A stretch of 64,000 nt of DNA from contig DBRN01000012.1 in assembly GCA_002305995.1 (NCBI GenBank), positions 579,841 to 643,840 of the forward strand, read 5' to 3'. Every line of letters begins with the position of its first letter. Positions within the stretch are counted from its first letter, which is position 1. Both the position numbers and the translations under genes were made by a program. The notes under the pieces are model-generated. The model worked only from the letters and a program-made list of their open reading frames with translations, did not search any database and was not told the origin of the DNA. Positions 43,564-52,831 of this stretch are shown here, in pieces. Source of the stretch: Atopobiaceae bacterium UBA1367 (GTDB lineage Bacteria > Actinomycetota > Coriobacteriia > Coriobacteriales > Atopobiaceae).

Positions 43564-44958
43564 TCATGACTTCCCTTCCGCTGTGCCGGCGCCCGTCGGC
43601 GCGCCAGGCATCCCATCCTCGTCGAACACGGCGGTCACCGTGGCGGCCAGGCCGCCCTCCCCGAGCAGCACCGCGATACCGCTCCCCACAGCCACCTCCG
43701 CGCTGCGAGCCACCACGTGCCCGCCCTCGTCCCTCACGATCGCATATCCGCGTCCCAGCACCTTGAGCGGGGAGAGGGCGTCGAGCTGGGCCGCGCCACG
43801 CACCAGCAGGGCCTCGTGCTGCCTGAGCATGCGGGGGCCCGCGTCGCGGAGACGCTCCCGCAGTACCTCCGTCTGGCCCCGCAAGCGCACCACGACGCGA
43901 GGTGCGGCGTCATGCAGGCGCTGCGCGCTCAGCTCGAGCTGCGCGCGACGGTCGTCGAGGCTCGCCCTGGGGTCCTGGAGGCAACGGTGGGCGGCCAGCG
44001 AGGCCACCTGGCGTGACAGCGCCGCCACACTCGACCTCATCGCCTGGCGCGACCGCTGGGACAGCGCGTCGACCGCCTGCCCGCGCGCCAGCAGCGCCTG
44101 GCCCATGGCTCGCGCGAGGCGCGCCTCGCGCTCGTGGAACTGCCGCGCGATCTCGTCGAAGGCCGGCGCGACGGACTCGGCGGCCGCCGTGGGGGTGGAG
44201 CACCTCCGGTCGGCGACCATGTCGCAGATGCACGTGTCGGGCTCGTGCCCGATGCCCGTGACGACCGGCACCGGGCAGGCGGCGACCGCGCGTGCGAGGG
44301 CCTCGTCGTTGAAGGTCATGAGATCCTCGTAGGACCCCCCTCCCCTCACCAGCAGGATCGCGTCGGGGGCTGCTGCGGCGGCGCGGACGAGCGCGCGGGC
44401 GACCTGAGCCGCGGCTCCCTCGCCCTGCACGGCGCATCCGGACACGAGCAGCTCGACGAGGGGGTTGCGCCGTGCCAGCGTGCGCTTCACGTCGTCGATC
44501 ACGCTTCCCGTGGGAGAGGTGACGACGGCCACCCGCGTGCAGAACTGGGGGATGCGACGCTTGCGGGAGGGATCCATCAGGCCTTCCGCCTCGAGGCGCC
44601 GCGCAAGGGCGGCGACCTGCTGCCTCAGCAGCCCCTCGCCCGACACCTGCAGGCTCCGCGCGACGAAGGAGAGCCTGCCTGTGGGCGCATAGACCTGGAA
44701 CTGGCCTGTCACGAGCAGCTGCACGCCGTCACGCAGTTGCACGCCGCTCGCCTGGTGAATCCCCCGCCACACGATCGCGTCCATGGCGGAGGAGTCGTCC
44801 TTGAGCTGGAAGTAGCAGTGGCCCGTGCGTGCGGGCCCCCTGAAGCCCGAGACCTCGCCAGTCACGAGCAGCGTGGGCATCGCCTCGACGGTGGCCTTCG
44901 CACGCCCGATCGCGTCGCTGACCGATATCGGCTGCGACGTGGCCGGGGGGCTAGTCAC
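43564..44958 (-). CDS. xseA: exodeoxyribonuclease VII large subunit
   Basis: Catalytic subunit that degrades single-stranded DNA. 464 residues: N-terminal OB-fold (15-110, VTGEVSGFR and GHCYFQLKDDSS), catalytic domain with TSPTGSVIDDV near 150, VRGGGSYEDL near 210, PVVTGIGHEPD near 238 and the DMVADRRCSTPTAAAE block, then coiled coil. GTG start inferred; it overlaps the zinc-peptidase stop by eight bases, with GAGGAG close upstream. Confidence 0.96.
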   Translation of the reverse strand: MTSPPATSQPISVSDAIGRAKATVEAMPTLLVTGEVSGFRGPARTGHCYFQLKDDSSAMDAIVWRGIHQASGVQLRDGVQLLVTGQFQVYAPTGRLSFVARSLQVSGEGLLRQQVAALARRLEAEGLMDPSRKRRIPQFCTRVAVVTSPTGSVIDDVKRTLARRNPLVELLVSGCAVQGEGAAAQVARALVRAAAAAPDAILLVRGGGSYEDLMTFNDEALARAVAACPVPVVTGIGHEPDTCICDMVADRRCSTPTAAAESVAPAFDEIARQFHEREARLARAMGQALLARGQAVDALSQRSRQAMRSSVAALSRQVASLAAHRCLQDPRASLDDRRAQLELSAQRLHDAAPRVVVRLRGQTEVLRERLRDAGPRMLRQHEALLVRGAAQLDALSPLKVLGRGYAIVRDEGGHVVARSAEVAVGSGIAVLLGEGGLAATVTAVFDEDGMPGAPTGAGTAEGKS

Positions 44959-45649
44959 GGCTCCTCGTGCGACCGGCGTAGTACATGAGCTGCATCACCG
45001 AGGTCAGGGCTGCGGCGACATAGGTGAGCGCCGCGGCCGTGAGGACCTTCTTCGCGCCGGTCTGGTCGACCGCGCTCACCGTGCCCAGGTACTCGACGGC
45101 ACGGCGGGAGGCATCGATCTCCACGGGAAGCGTGACCAGGTGGAACAGGACGGAGACGGCAAAGAAGGCGACGGCGAGCTGCATGAGCTGCAGCATGTTC
45201 AGAAAGAGGCCTGCGACGAAGACGAGGCCCCAGGCCTGCGATGCGAAGTTGACGACGGGAACCAGCGCCGTGCGCAGGCGCATCATGCCATAGCCCGTGG
45301 CGTTCTGGACCGCATGGCCGGCCTCGTGGCAGGCCACCGCCACGGAGGCGACGGTGCCCCTGCCGTAGTTGTCGCTCGAGAGGTGCAGCCTGTTGTCGCG
45401 TGGATCGTAGTGGTCCGTCAGGCGGCCCTCGACCTGGGTGATGCCCACTTCCGACGCGCCGTTGGCGTCAAGCATGCGCCGGGCCACGTCGGCGCCGGTG
45501 CCGGACAGCGACGTGGGAACCTGTGACCACTTGCGGTACGTGGAGTTGATGTATCCCTGGGTGGCGAACCCCAGGATCATCGAGATGATGGCTATTGCCA
45601 GATAGGGCAGGTCGTATCCGTATCCGTACCCGTATCCGTATCCGTACAT
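44951..45649 (-). CDS. membrane zinc metallopeptidase (YugP type)
   Basis: 232 residues, Zn_peptidase_2 family. The N-terminus is a glycine-tyrosine repeat (residues 2-12, encoded by 6-base GTATCC-like repeats), followed by a membrane helix, the catalytic HEAGHAVQ motif near residue 117, and two or three further membrane helices with VTLPVEIDASRRA between. The ATG at 45649 has GGAG nine bases upstream; a TTG five codons earlier is less likely. Its targets are unknown. Confidence 0.9.
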   Translation of the reverse strand: MYGYGYGYGYGYDLPYLAIAIISMILGFATQGYINSTYRKWSQVPTSLSGTGADVARRMLDANGASEVGITQVEGRLTDHYDPRDNRLHLSSDNYGRGTVASVAVACHEAGHAVQNATGYGMMRLRTALVPVVNFASQAWGLVFVAGLFLNMLQLMQLAVAFFAVSVLFHLVTLPVEIDASRRAVEYLGTVSAVDQTGAKKVLTAAALTYVAAALTSVMQLMYYAGRTRSRD

Positions 45650-45764
45650 GTCGCTCGTCTCCAATCGAACGGGCCGCCCTGTGAGGGCGGCAGAGCATCA
45701 GCATCCCCAGTCTACACCCCACAGCCGCCATCTCGGCGGGCGGCGATGGGAGCCAGCACGCATC

Positions 45765-46895
45765 CTACAGCACCTCGACGCGCCCTCCCTTGACCGTCAG
45801 GCCGATCTCGCCGGCGAGCAGGCGCTCGAGGGGGCGCCCCGCCAGCTCGTGGCGCCACCCCGTGGCGAGGCGGCACCCCTCGCGGCCAAGCACCAGGTCG
45901 ACCAGGTCGTCACGGGTGGCGATGAGCTGCGGCGCGACGCCGGCCTTGTCGGCCACCACGCGCAGCAGCGCATACATCAGGTCGATCGCGCCCTCGGCCT
46001 CGGCGGACGCGCGCTCGCGCCGCCTGGGCACCGGGAGGTCCTCCAGGTCGAGGGCCATCCCCTTGCGGACGGCGCGGGCCAGCTCCTCGGCGTCTCGCGC
46101 CGACAGGCCGTCGGTGCCGCGGATGCGCCTCAGCCGATCGACGGTCCTGGGGCAGCGCTTGCTCACCTCCACGAGGATCTCGTCGGGGATGACCCACTTG
46201 CGAGGCACGTCGCGGGCGGCCGCCCGCCGCTCGCGCCAGGCGGCGACCTCGCGTGCCACCGCAAGCTGGCGGCGCGTCAGCGAGGCAGAGCGCCTGAGGT
46301 GCAGGTACGCCCGCTCGGGAGCTCGCTCGAAGCGGGAGCGGTCGGTGAGCGCCCCCATCTCGGGCATCAGCCACCCCAGGCGGTTTTTGGCGACGAGCTG
46401 GGTCATCATGGCATCGTAGATGCCCGGCAGAAAGCGGACGTCGTCCTCGGCGTAGGCGAGCTGCTCGGCATCGAGCGGGCGCCTCGACCAGTCGGTCAGC
46501 GAGTCCGCCTTGGGAAGGTGCACGCCCGTGTAGCGCTCGACCAGCACGCCGTAGCCGACCTGCTGGCGCAGGCCGAGGAACGCCGCCGCGAGCTGGGTGT
46601 CGAAGACCGGCGACACCATGACGCCGAAGAAGTCGAGGATGACCTCGAGGTCCTGCGAGCAGGCGTGGATCACCTTGGTGATGCGGTCGTCAACGAGCAG
46701 GTCGCGCAGGGGCGAGAGGTCGTCCAGGACGAGCGGGTCGATCGATGCCGACTCGTCGTGGGTGGCGACCTGTATGAGGCAGAGCTTGGGGTAGTAGGTC
46801 CTCTCGCGCAGGAACTCGGTGTCGACCGCAAGCGTCCTGGCCGACCCCACCCTCTCGCAAAAGGCGGACAGCTCATCGAATTGGGAAATGTACAC
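45765..46895 (-). CDS. rnd: ribonuclease D
   Basis: 3'-5' exoribonuclease in tRNA end maturation. 376 residues: DEDDy exonuclease domain with LAVDTEFLRERTYYP (catalytic D and E), HACSQDLEVI, FDTQLAAAFLG and the YAEDDVRFL tyrosine motif, then HRDC-like domains (about 205-285 and 290-370). GGGGAG eight bases before a GTG at 46895 favours this start over a GTG 24 bases earlier. Confidence 0.93.
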   Translation of the reverse strand: MYISQFDELSAFCERVGSARTLAVDTEFLRERTYYPKLCLIQVATHDESASIDPLVLDDLSPLRDLLVDDRITKVIHACSQDLEVILDFFGVMVSPVFDTQLAAAFLGLRQQVGYGVLVERYTGVHLPKADSLTDWSRRPLDAEQLAYAEDDVRFLPGIYDAMMTQLVAKNRLGWLMPEMGALTDRSRFERAPERAYLHLRRSASLTRRQLAVAREVAAWRERRAAARDVPRKWVIPDEILVEVSKRCPRTVDRLRRIRGTDGLSARDAEELARAVRKGMALDLEDLPVPRRRERASAEAEGAIDLMYALLRVVADKAGVAPQLIATRDDLVDLVLGREGCRLATGWRHELAGRPLERLLAGEIGLTVKGGRVEVL

Positions 46896-47016
46896 GCGCG
46901 CGCCTCTCCCCCTGTGCACTAAGGGGTACCATCACTAGGACGGCACTCAGTCGCTTAGGGACTCATCCATCATACCCAACGGGGTCCCGAAGCGCACGGC
47001 ATGACAGGAGCGGGCC

Positions 47017-47940
47017 TTGAGAAGCCTCATCGTGCACAACATCGGTTCGGGCTTCGGCTCGAACGCCATCTTCGAGTTCGAGCGCGAGCTGGTCGGCCGA
47101 GGCGACGAGTGCGTGCTGCGCTCCCTCGGGCGCGAGGTGCCGGCGGCCAACGCGCTGGGAGACGCGGAGGACTTCGACCTGGTGGTCATCTCCGGCGGCG
47201 ACGGCACGGTCACCAACGCGCTCTATGCCCTGCGCAACCGCGCCGTCCCTACCTGCGTCTTTCCCTCCGGCACGGCAAACCTGCTCTTCGCGAACCTGGG
47301 GAACGCCTCCGAGCCGGCATCGATCGCGGCCGCATGCCTCGCCCGGCAGACCTGCCCCATCGACCTCGGCGAGCTGCGCTGGGTGACCGAGGACGGCACC
47401 GCGACCTCCATGGGATTCGGCATCATGTCGGGCATGGGCTTCGACGCCCAGCTGATGGGCTCCGCCGCCGCGGGCAAGCGGGCGCTCGGTGAGGCCGCCT
47501 ACTTCACCGCCGTCCTCGCCAACCTCAAGCCCACCGTCTCGACCTTCACGATCACCGTCGATGACAGGGTCTACATGCGCGACGGCATATCCTGCATCGT
47601 GGCGAACACCGCGATGGTGCAGGGCGACATCAACCTCCTGCCCGGCTGCACCATGGACGACGGCCTGCTCGACGTCATGGTGCTGGCGACCACCGACGCC
47701 GTGCAGCTGCTGCTGCCCATCGTCGCCGGCATCATCGACCCGATGGGCTCCATCCTCGGCCGCCCGCGCCTCGAGCGCTTCTCGGGCTCCCGCATCAAGG
47801 TCGAGTCGTCGGTGCCCCTGCCCATCCAGCGCGACGGCGATGTCATCGACGGGCTCATGAGGGGATACGAGGCGCACTGCCTGCCCGCGAGCAACCCCAT
47901 CATCGTCGACGAGCACAGCCCTTACTACCGCAAGGGCTAA
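47017..47940 (+). CDS. diacylglycerol/sphingosine kinase-family lipid kinase
   Basis: 307 residues, DAGK catalytic fold. The nucleotide motif VVISGGDGTVTNAL is near residue 58 and FPSGTANLLFANL near 88. The C-terminal beta domain has VANTAMVQGDINLLP and DDGLLDVMV. Probably phosphorylates diacylglycerol, undecaprenol-like or other lipids; the substrate is not certain. TTG start chosen from GGAG seven bases upstream. Twenty-three bases before the thioesterase gene, so a lipid operon. Confidence 0.88.
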   Translation: MRSLIVHNIGSGFGSNAIFEFERELVGRGDECVLRSLGREVPAANALGDAEDFDLVVISGGDGTVTNALYALRNRAVPTCVFPSGTANLLFANLGNASEPASIAAACLARQTCPIDLGELRWVTEDGTATSMGFGIMSGMGFDAQLMGSAAAGKRALGEAAYFTAVLANLKPTVSTFTITVDDRVYMRDGISCIVANTAMVQGDINLLPGCTMDDGLLDVMVLATTDAVQLLLPIVAGIIDPMGSILGRPRLERFSGSRIKVESSVPLPIQRDGDVIDGLMRGYEAHCLPASNPIIVDEHSPYYRKG

Positions 47941-47963
47941 GGCACCTGGGAGGGGGATGGACG

Positions 47964-48734
47964 ATGTACTCGTTTGACGGAAGGGTGCGCTACAGCGAGT
48001 GCGACGAGCGGGGTAACCTCACGCTGCTCGCGCTCATCAACTACCTGCAGGACTGCACCACCTTCCACTCGGAGAGCATAGGCCGGGGCGTGTCACACAT
48101 GCGTGGGCGGGGCATCGCGTGGCTCATCGCCGCATGGCAGATCGAGATCGGGCGGCTGCCCCGCTTCTGCGACGACATCCGCGTGAGCACCTGGTGCCAC
48201 TCCATGGCCCGCACGCTCGCCACCCGCAACTTCACCATCTGCGACGGCGACGGCACCCCGCTGGTGCGCGCCGACTCGCTCTGGTTCGTGTATGACCTCG
48301 CCGCCGGAAGGCCCATCCGCATACCCGAGGACCAGCGCGTCTACCTCAGCGACGAGCCTCCTCTGGACATGCCGCCCACCGTGCGGAGGCTGCCTGTGGG
48401 GGGTCCGTGCCAGACGGCACCCGCCATCACGGTGGGCGAGCTGCACCTCGACACCAACCGCCACGTGAACAACGCGCAGTATCTGGGCATGGCGACCAAC
48501 GCCATCGCAGCCGTGTTCGGTCACGACGTCGCGGCCCACGTCACCGACATCGCCCGCGTCTGCATACAGTACCGGCGCCAGGCGCTGCTCGCAGACACGA
48601 TCGTGCCGCGCGTGCATGTCGATGGCGGCGTGTGCACCGTCGACCTCGCCGACCCCGACGGCGACACCTTCGCGGTCGTGCGCATCGAGCTCCGCTCGCG
48701 AGGCGGGCGTCACGCGGGAGGCACGGGAGCCTAG
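47964..48734 (+). CDS. acyl-ACP thioesterase family protein
   Basis: 256 residues with tandem hotdog folds. First half: VRYSECDERGNLTLLALINYLQD and FHSESIGRG, second half: LHLDTNRHVNNAQYLGMA near residue 162, the Asn/His-containing catalytic motif of FatA/FatB-type enzymes. Releases free fatty acids from acyl-ACP. Operon with the preceding lipid kinase. Its last four bases overlap the converging folA stop. Confidence 0.9.
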   Translation: MYSFDGRVRYSECDERGNLTLLALINYLQDCTTFHSESIGRGVSHMRGRGIAWLIAAWQIEIGRLPRFCDDIRVSTWCHSMARTLATRNFTICDGDGTPLVRADSLWFVYDLAAGRPIRIPEDQRVYLSDEPPLDMPPTVRRLPVGGPCQTAPAITVGELHLDTNRHVNNAQYLGMATNAIAAVFGHDVAAHVTDIARVCIQYRRQALLADTIVPRVHVDGGVCTVDLADPDGDTFAVVRIELRSRGGRHAGGTGA

Positions 48735-49231
48735 AGCGCCAGGTTGCGGTAGGTGGCGTAGTCGAACGGCACGCCCTCGGCGGTCACGCCGCCGCCCTCC
48801 ACGCGCTCGAGCTCCCAGGCCGGGTCCGCGTCCAGGTCGGGGATGTATGCGTCGGCGGGCACCAGGGTGTGGTTGCGCGTCACATGGCAGCGCGTGCAAT
48901 GGCCGAGCAACGCGCGGTACAGGCGCGCGCCGCCGATGAGCCACACGGCATCGGGGTCGTCGCGCTCCACCAGCGACAGCGCCTGGCTCGGGCTGTGCGC
49001 GACCTCGATGCCCCCGTGCGCGAGCCCATACGACGGGTCGCTGGTCACCACCACGTTGCGGCGGCCCTTGAGCGGGCCGGAGGGGAGGCCCTCGAAGGTC
49101 GCCCGCCCCATGAGGACGGTCCCGCCCATGGTCAGCCCGACGAAGCGCCGCATGTCGGCGGGGTTGCGCACGAGGAGGGCGCCCTGGTTGCCTATGGCCC
49201 AGTCGGACGTCACGGAGACGATGGCGTTCAT
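48731..49231 (-). CDS. folA: dihydrofolate reductase
   Basis: NADPH reduction of dihydrofolate, which ThyA produces. 166 residues. AIGNQGALLVRNPADMRRF (substrate site, with Asp replaced by Asn-Pro context as in some Gram-positive forms), MGRATFEGLP, NVVVTSDPSY and LIGGARLYRALL are recognisable. The usual catalytic acid region reads NPADM. Twenty-three bases after thyA on the same strand. Confidence 0.93.
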   Translation of the reverse strand: MNAIVSVTSDWAIGNQGALLVRNPADMRRFVGLTMGGTVLMGRATFEGLPSGPLKGRRNVVVTSDPSYGLAHGGIEVAHSPSQALSLVERDDPDAVWLIGGARLYRALLGHCTRCHVTRNHTLVPADAYIPDLDADPAWELERVEGGGVTAEGVPFDYATYRNLAL

Positions 49232-49254
49232 GGATCCGTCCTTTCGCCGGTGGC

Positions 49255-50106
49255 TCACACCGCGATGGGGATGTCCCTCACCTGCGGGCCGCACTCGTAT
49301 CCCTCCACGACGAGGTCGTCGGTCGTGAAGGCGTAGAAGTCCGTGACGGCGGGGTCCAGCGTGACGCGCGGCGCGGGATGCGCGGGCCGTGCGATCAGCT
49401 CGCGCACGATGTCGACGTGGCGGTCGTAGATGTGCGCGTCGGCGATCATGTGGACGAGCTCGCCGGCCACCATGCCGCACGACTGGGCGACCATCATGAG
49501 CAGGATCGCGTACTGGCAGACGTTCCAGTTGTTCGCAGCCAGCACGTCCTGGCTCCGCTGGCTCAGCACCATGTTGAGCGTCAGGCGCCCATCCGCGCGC
49601 CGGTCGTCGGTCACGTTGTAGGTGACGCCGTAGGCACAGGGATACAGGTGCATCTCGTGCAGGTCGTCGAAGGCGTAGGTGTTGGTCATGATGCGCCGCG
49701 AGAAGGGCGTGTGGCGCAGGTCGTACAGCACGCGGTCCATCTGGTCGAACTCGCCCTCGGGATAGGTGCTCTTGCGCGCGATCTGGTAGCCGTAGGCCTT
49801 GCCGATCGAGCCGGTCTCGTCCGCCCACTCGTCCCAGATGTGCGAGTGCAGGTCGGCGATATTGTTCGACTTGCGCTGGTAGATCCAGAGGACCTCGTCC
49901 ATGCAGCTCTTGAGCGCCGTGCGGCGCAGGGTCAGCGCGGGAAACTCCTCGCGTAGGTCGTAGCGGTTGCACACGCCAAAGCGCTTGATGGTGTAGGCGG
50001 GCGTCCCGTCCTCCCATGTGGGGCGGACCCTCTGGCCCTCGGTGGTGGTGCCGTGCTCGATGATGTCGGCGCACATTGCGACGAACAGCTCGTCTGCCTT
50101 GCTCAT
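49255..50106 (-). CDS. thyA: thymidylate synthase, Bacillus/phage-like ThyA
   Basis: Methylates dUMP to dTMP with methylene-THF. 283 residues. The catalytic cysteine lies in LYPCAYGVTYNV where most ThyA proteins have PPCH; this matches the Bacillus subtilis ThyA and phage-like group. Also present are RRTALKSCMDEVLWIYQ, WADETGSIGKAYGYQ, VLSQRSQDVLAANNWN and the C-terminal DIPIAV. Eleven bases after the preceding gene and directly before folA. Confidence 0.94.
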   Translation of the reverse strand: MSKADELFVAMCADIIEHGTTTEGQRVRPTWEDGTPAYTIKRFGVCNRYDLREEFPALTLRRTALKSCMDEVLWIYQRKSNNIADLHSHIWDEWADETGSIGKAYGYQIARKSTYPEGEFDQMDRVLYDLRHTPFSRRIMTNTYAFDDLHEMHLYPCAYGVTYNVTDDRRADGRLTLNMVLSQRSQDVLAANNWNVCQYAILLMMVAQSCGMVAGELVHMIADAHIYDRHVDIVRELIARPAHPAPRVTLDPAVTDFYAFTTDDLVVEGYECGPQVRDIPIAV

Positions 50107-50117
50107 GGGTTCCTCCC

Positions 50118-50966
50118 TCACAAGCCGATGGCTGCCGTGGCCGAGGCCGAGAGGGCGGCGCGCAGGCTCTCGGCCGCCTCCGCCGACAGGGACGAGATCT
50201 CGTTCTCGGCGCTCACGACCGCCCCGGCGTCGACGTCCCCATCAACCTCGAAGAGGTCGAGCTGCTCGGCTGCGGCCCTCCACTTGTTGAGCGCCTTGCC
50301 CCTGCCCACCTCGAGGTTCCGGGAGACCTCGGCAGCCCCGTCGCCCTCGGGCGTCGGGGCTTCCAGTGCCCTGATGTCCTCGATCGCCTCGGCGATGCGG
50401 GAGCGAGCGTCGCTCAGGGAGCTGGCGAGGTCGACCTCGCCCCATGCCGCCTGACGCAGCGTGTCGGCGAGGTCGGCGGAGGCGTCGCGATCGATGAGCA
50501 CGAGGTCGCGCACGTAGGCGCGCACCGGCTCCCGGGCGTTCGCATAGGCGCTCGCGGGCAACAGCGAGTCGATGGTCGCGTTGCACATGGCGAGGTCGGT
50601 GCCCAGCACCGACTCGGGCGACAGGGAGTCGCTCCCGCTGAGCCCCTCGCCATCGGCCCCGTCGTCCCGGCCATCATCCCAATCGTCACGCAGGTAGTCG
50701 AGGCCCTCGTCGCCGAGGAGCTCGTCGATCCGCCACTCGTAGCCGTCGAGCCCGTCGACGTATGGGCCACTCGCGGCGATGATGCCTCCCGCAAGCGACA
50801 TGCAGCCGGAGATGCCGGAGCCTATCACCGCCAGCACCACAAGGGTGGCGAGGGCGATCAGGTATGCGCTGTTGCCGGAGTTCGCGTTGTCGGCCGATGT
50901 CGTTCCCGAGGCGGTCTCCACGACGGACGCGGACGGCGCGTCTCGACCCTCGCGTGCGATCGTCAT
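50118..50966 (-). CDS. single-pass membrane protein of unknown function
   Basis: 282 residues. A serine/alanine-rich cytoplasmic start, one membrane helix (about 35-62, ending GSGISGC), then an acidic region (about 90-115) and an alanine-rich helical domain to the end. No recognisable motif. GGAAGGGGACC precedes the ATG. It lies eleven bases before thyA and is probably cotranscribed, but nothing ties it to folate metabolism. Confidence 0.75.
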   Translation of the reverse strand: MTIAREGRDAPSASVVETASGTTSADNANSGNSAYLIALATLVVLAVIGSGISGCMSLAGGIIAASGPYVDGLDGYEWRIDELLGDEGLDYLRDDWDDGRDDGADGEGLSGSDSLSPESVLGTDLAMCNATIDSLLPASAYANAREPVRAYVRDLVLIDRDASADLADTLRQAAWGEVDLASSLSDARSRIAEAIEDIRALEAPTPEGDGAAEVSRNLEVGRGKALNKWRAAAEQLDLFEVDGDVDAGAVVSAENEISSLSAEAAESLRAALSASATAAIGL

Positions 50967-51029
50967 GGTGGTCCCCTTCCCCTCGTGCGTCGATGTCCCT
51001 ATCATACCCAAGCGGCACCCCTCGTCCCA

Positions 51030-51446
51030 CTACAGATGGGAGGTGGCAAACGTCTGGTCCCAGCACATCCCCAGCTGGCGCACGATGCCCTCGTCTGCGG
51101 GAAGCCACTCGAGCGAGAGCAGCCCGTCCCGGTCGACCCAGCGGATCTTGTCATGCTCCGAGCTGGTCGGCTCCTCGCCCGGCGCCAGGCCGCACACGAA
51201 GCAGTCCATGCTCAGGTGGAACGTGGGGTAGTCGTGCTCGACGGTGCCGAGGTGCCATGCGAGCGCGATACGCACGCCCAGCTCCTCGAGGACCTCCCTT
51301 CGCAGGGCCTGCTCGGTCGTCTCGCCCTCCTCGACGCGGCCGCCGGGAAACTCCCATCCCGGCCCTGCCATGCCCGACGGTCGATGGGCACAGAGCACGC
51401 GGCCGTCACGCTCTATGATGGCGGCGACAACATGGACAACACTCAT
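51030..51446 (-). CDS. NUDIX hydrolase (MutT-like)
   Basis: 138 residues with a full Nudix box GGRVEEGETTEQALRREV LEELG (residues 34-56) and the MutT-like AAIIERDGRVLCAHRP start. Probably hydrolyses 8-oxo-dGTP or related nucleotides, guarding against mutation. Confidence 0.93.
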   Translation of the reverse strand: MSVVHVVAAIIERDGRVLCAHRPSGMAGPGWEFPGGRVEEGETTEQALRREVLEELGVRIALAWHLGTVEHDYPTFHLSMDCFVCGLAPGEEPTSSEHDKIRWVDRDGLLSLEWLPADEGIVRQLGMCWDQTFATSHL

Positions 51447-51580
51447 GGGGACATCCTCCTCGCGCGAGCCGGACAAGCTAGACACGGCTATGGTAGCCCT
51501 CTCCCCGCCCGAATGGCCCCGGGCGTGGCACGGGGGACGAAGGCGACCGCTCGCCCCGCCATGCCGTCGGGCGCTTCGCA

Positions 51581-51586
51581 TACAAT
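51581..51586 (+). promoter_or_regulatory. candidate -10 box for the CDF transporter gene
   Basis: TACAAT 48 bases before the ATG in the divergent gap to the NUDIX gene; no clear -35. Confidence 0.35.
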
Positions 51587-51633
51587 GCGGTTGTTGCAGG
51601 CAAGGCTCATCGGGACATCCGTCAGGGGGGCAC

Positions 51634-52761
51634 ATGGCATCGCAGACGGCCCAACTGGACCGCAACAGGCAGATCGTGAGGACGAGCTCCCTCGGCATCG
51701 CGGCCAACGTGCTCCTCGCCACCCTCAAGGCCGCGGTCGGCGCGCTGACGGGCTCCATAGCCATCGTGCTCGACGCCGTCAACAACCTCTCCGACGCGCT
51801 CTCCTCGATCATCACCATCGTCGGGGCGCGCCTCGCCCTGCGCCCGGCGGACCACCACCACCCCTACGGCCATGGGCGCATGGAGTACCTCACCGCCATC
51901 GTCATCGCATCCATCATCCTTGCGGCCGGCGTCACCTCGCTGCGCGAGTCGATCGTGGCGATGCTCCACCCGACGGCGCCCAGCTACGACCCGGTCTCTC
52001 TGGCCATCATCATGGTGACCGTCGGCGTGAAGCTCGCGCTCGGACACCACTTCGCGGCCGTCGGCAGGCGGGTCGCCTCCGAATCGCTGGTCGCCTCGGG
52101 CATCGACGCCACGATGGATGCCGCCATCTCCTCGGCGACCGTCCTTGCAGCCATCCTCTACCTCACCCTCGGCATCGGAACCGAGGCGTGGCTGGGGGCC
52201 GTCATCTCGCTCATCATCATCAGGAGCGGCATGGAGATGCTGCGCGAGTCGCTCTCGAAGGTGCTCGGGGAGCGCGTCGACCCTGAGGTCGCCCACAAGG
52301 TCAAGTCGACGGTTGAGGCGATCAGGGGCGTCAGGGGTGCCTACGACCTGTTCCTGCACGACTATGGTCCCGAGCGCATGCAGGGGTCCGTCTACGTGAC
52401 CGTCGACGAGACCATGACCGCGGCACAGATCGATGCCCTGACGAAGCGCGTCCAGGAGCAGGTGCTCCTCTCCTGTGACGTCGACCTCGTCGCCGTGGGC
52501 ATCTACGCGACCAACGCCGACGGCTCCGAGGCGGCGGCGATGAGGTCAGAGGTGGCCCACATCGTGTGGGCTCACGAGCACGTCCGCGAGATGCACGGCT
52601 TCTACGTGGACGAGGGGCGCAGAATCGTGCGCTTCGACGTCGTGATCGGCTTCGAGGATCACGACCGCGACGCGACGTGCGCGGCGATCGTGGAGGAATG
52701 TGAGCGAGCCTTCCCCGCATACCGCTTTGCCGTGGTGCTCGACTCTGACGTGTCCGACTAG
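51634..52761 (+). CDS. cation diffusion facilitator family transporter
   Basis: 375 residues: six membrane helices in the first 215 residues with metal-site motifs DAVNNLSDAL (helix 2, Asp/Asn-Asp type) and HPYGHGRMEYL, then SGIDATMDA (helix 5), followed by a cytoplasmic ferredoxin-like domain and an extra C-terminal extension (about 300-375). The NxxD/DxxxD site pattern fits manganese/iron or zinc export; the exact ion is not decided. Confidence 0.92.
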   Translation: MASQTAQLDRNRQIVRTSSLGIAANVLLATLKAAVGALTGSIAIVLDAVNNLSDALSSIITIVGARLALRPADHHHPYGHGRMEYLTAIVIASIILAAGVTSLRESIVAMLHPTAPSYDPVSLAIIMVTVGVKLALGHHFAAVGRRVASESLVASGIDATMDAAISSATVLAAILYLTLGIGTEAWLGAVISLIIIRSGMEMLRESLSKVLGERVDPEVAHKVKSTVEAIRGVRGAYDLFLHDYGPERMQGSVYVTVDETMTAAQIDALTKRVQEQVLLSCDVDLVAVGIYATNADGSEAAAMRSEVAHIVWAHEHVREMHGFYVDEGRRIVRFDVVIGFEDHDRDATCAAIVEECERAFPAYRFAVVLDSDVSD

Positions 52762-52831
52762 GCGTGCCGCGCCGCCCCTTGCGGGAGAGCGCGGGGGCCT
52801 TCGGCCTCGGCGCGCAGAGGGCGAGGGCAGG

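Noticed and set aside
44951..45649. Phase-variable repeat in the zinc peptidase start
   Set aside because: The repeat unit is six bases, so slippage would only add or remove Gly-Tyr pairs and not switch the frame.
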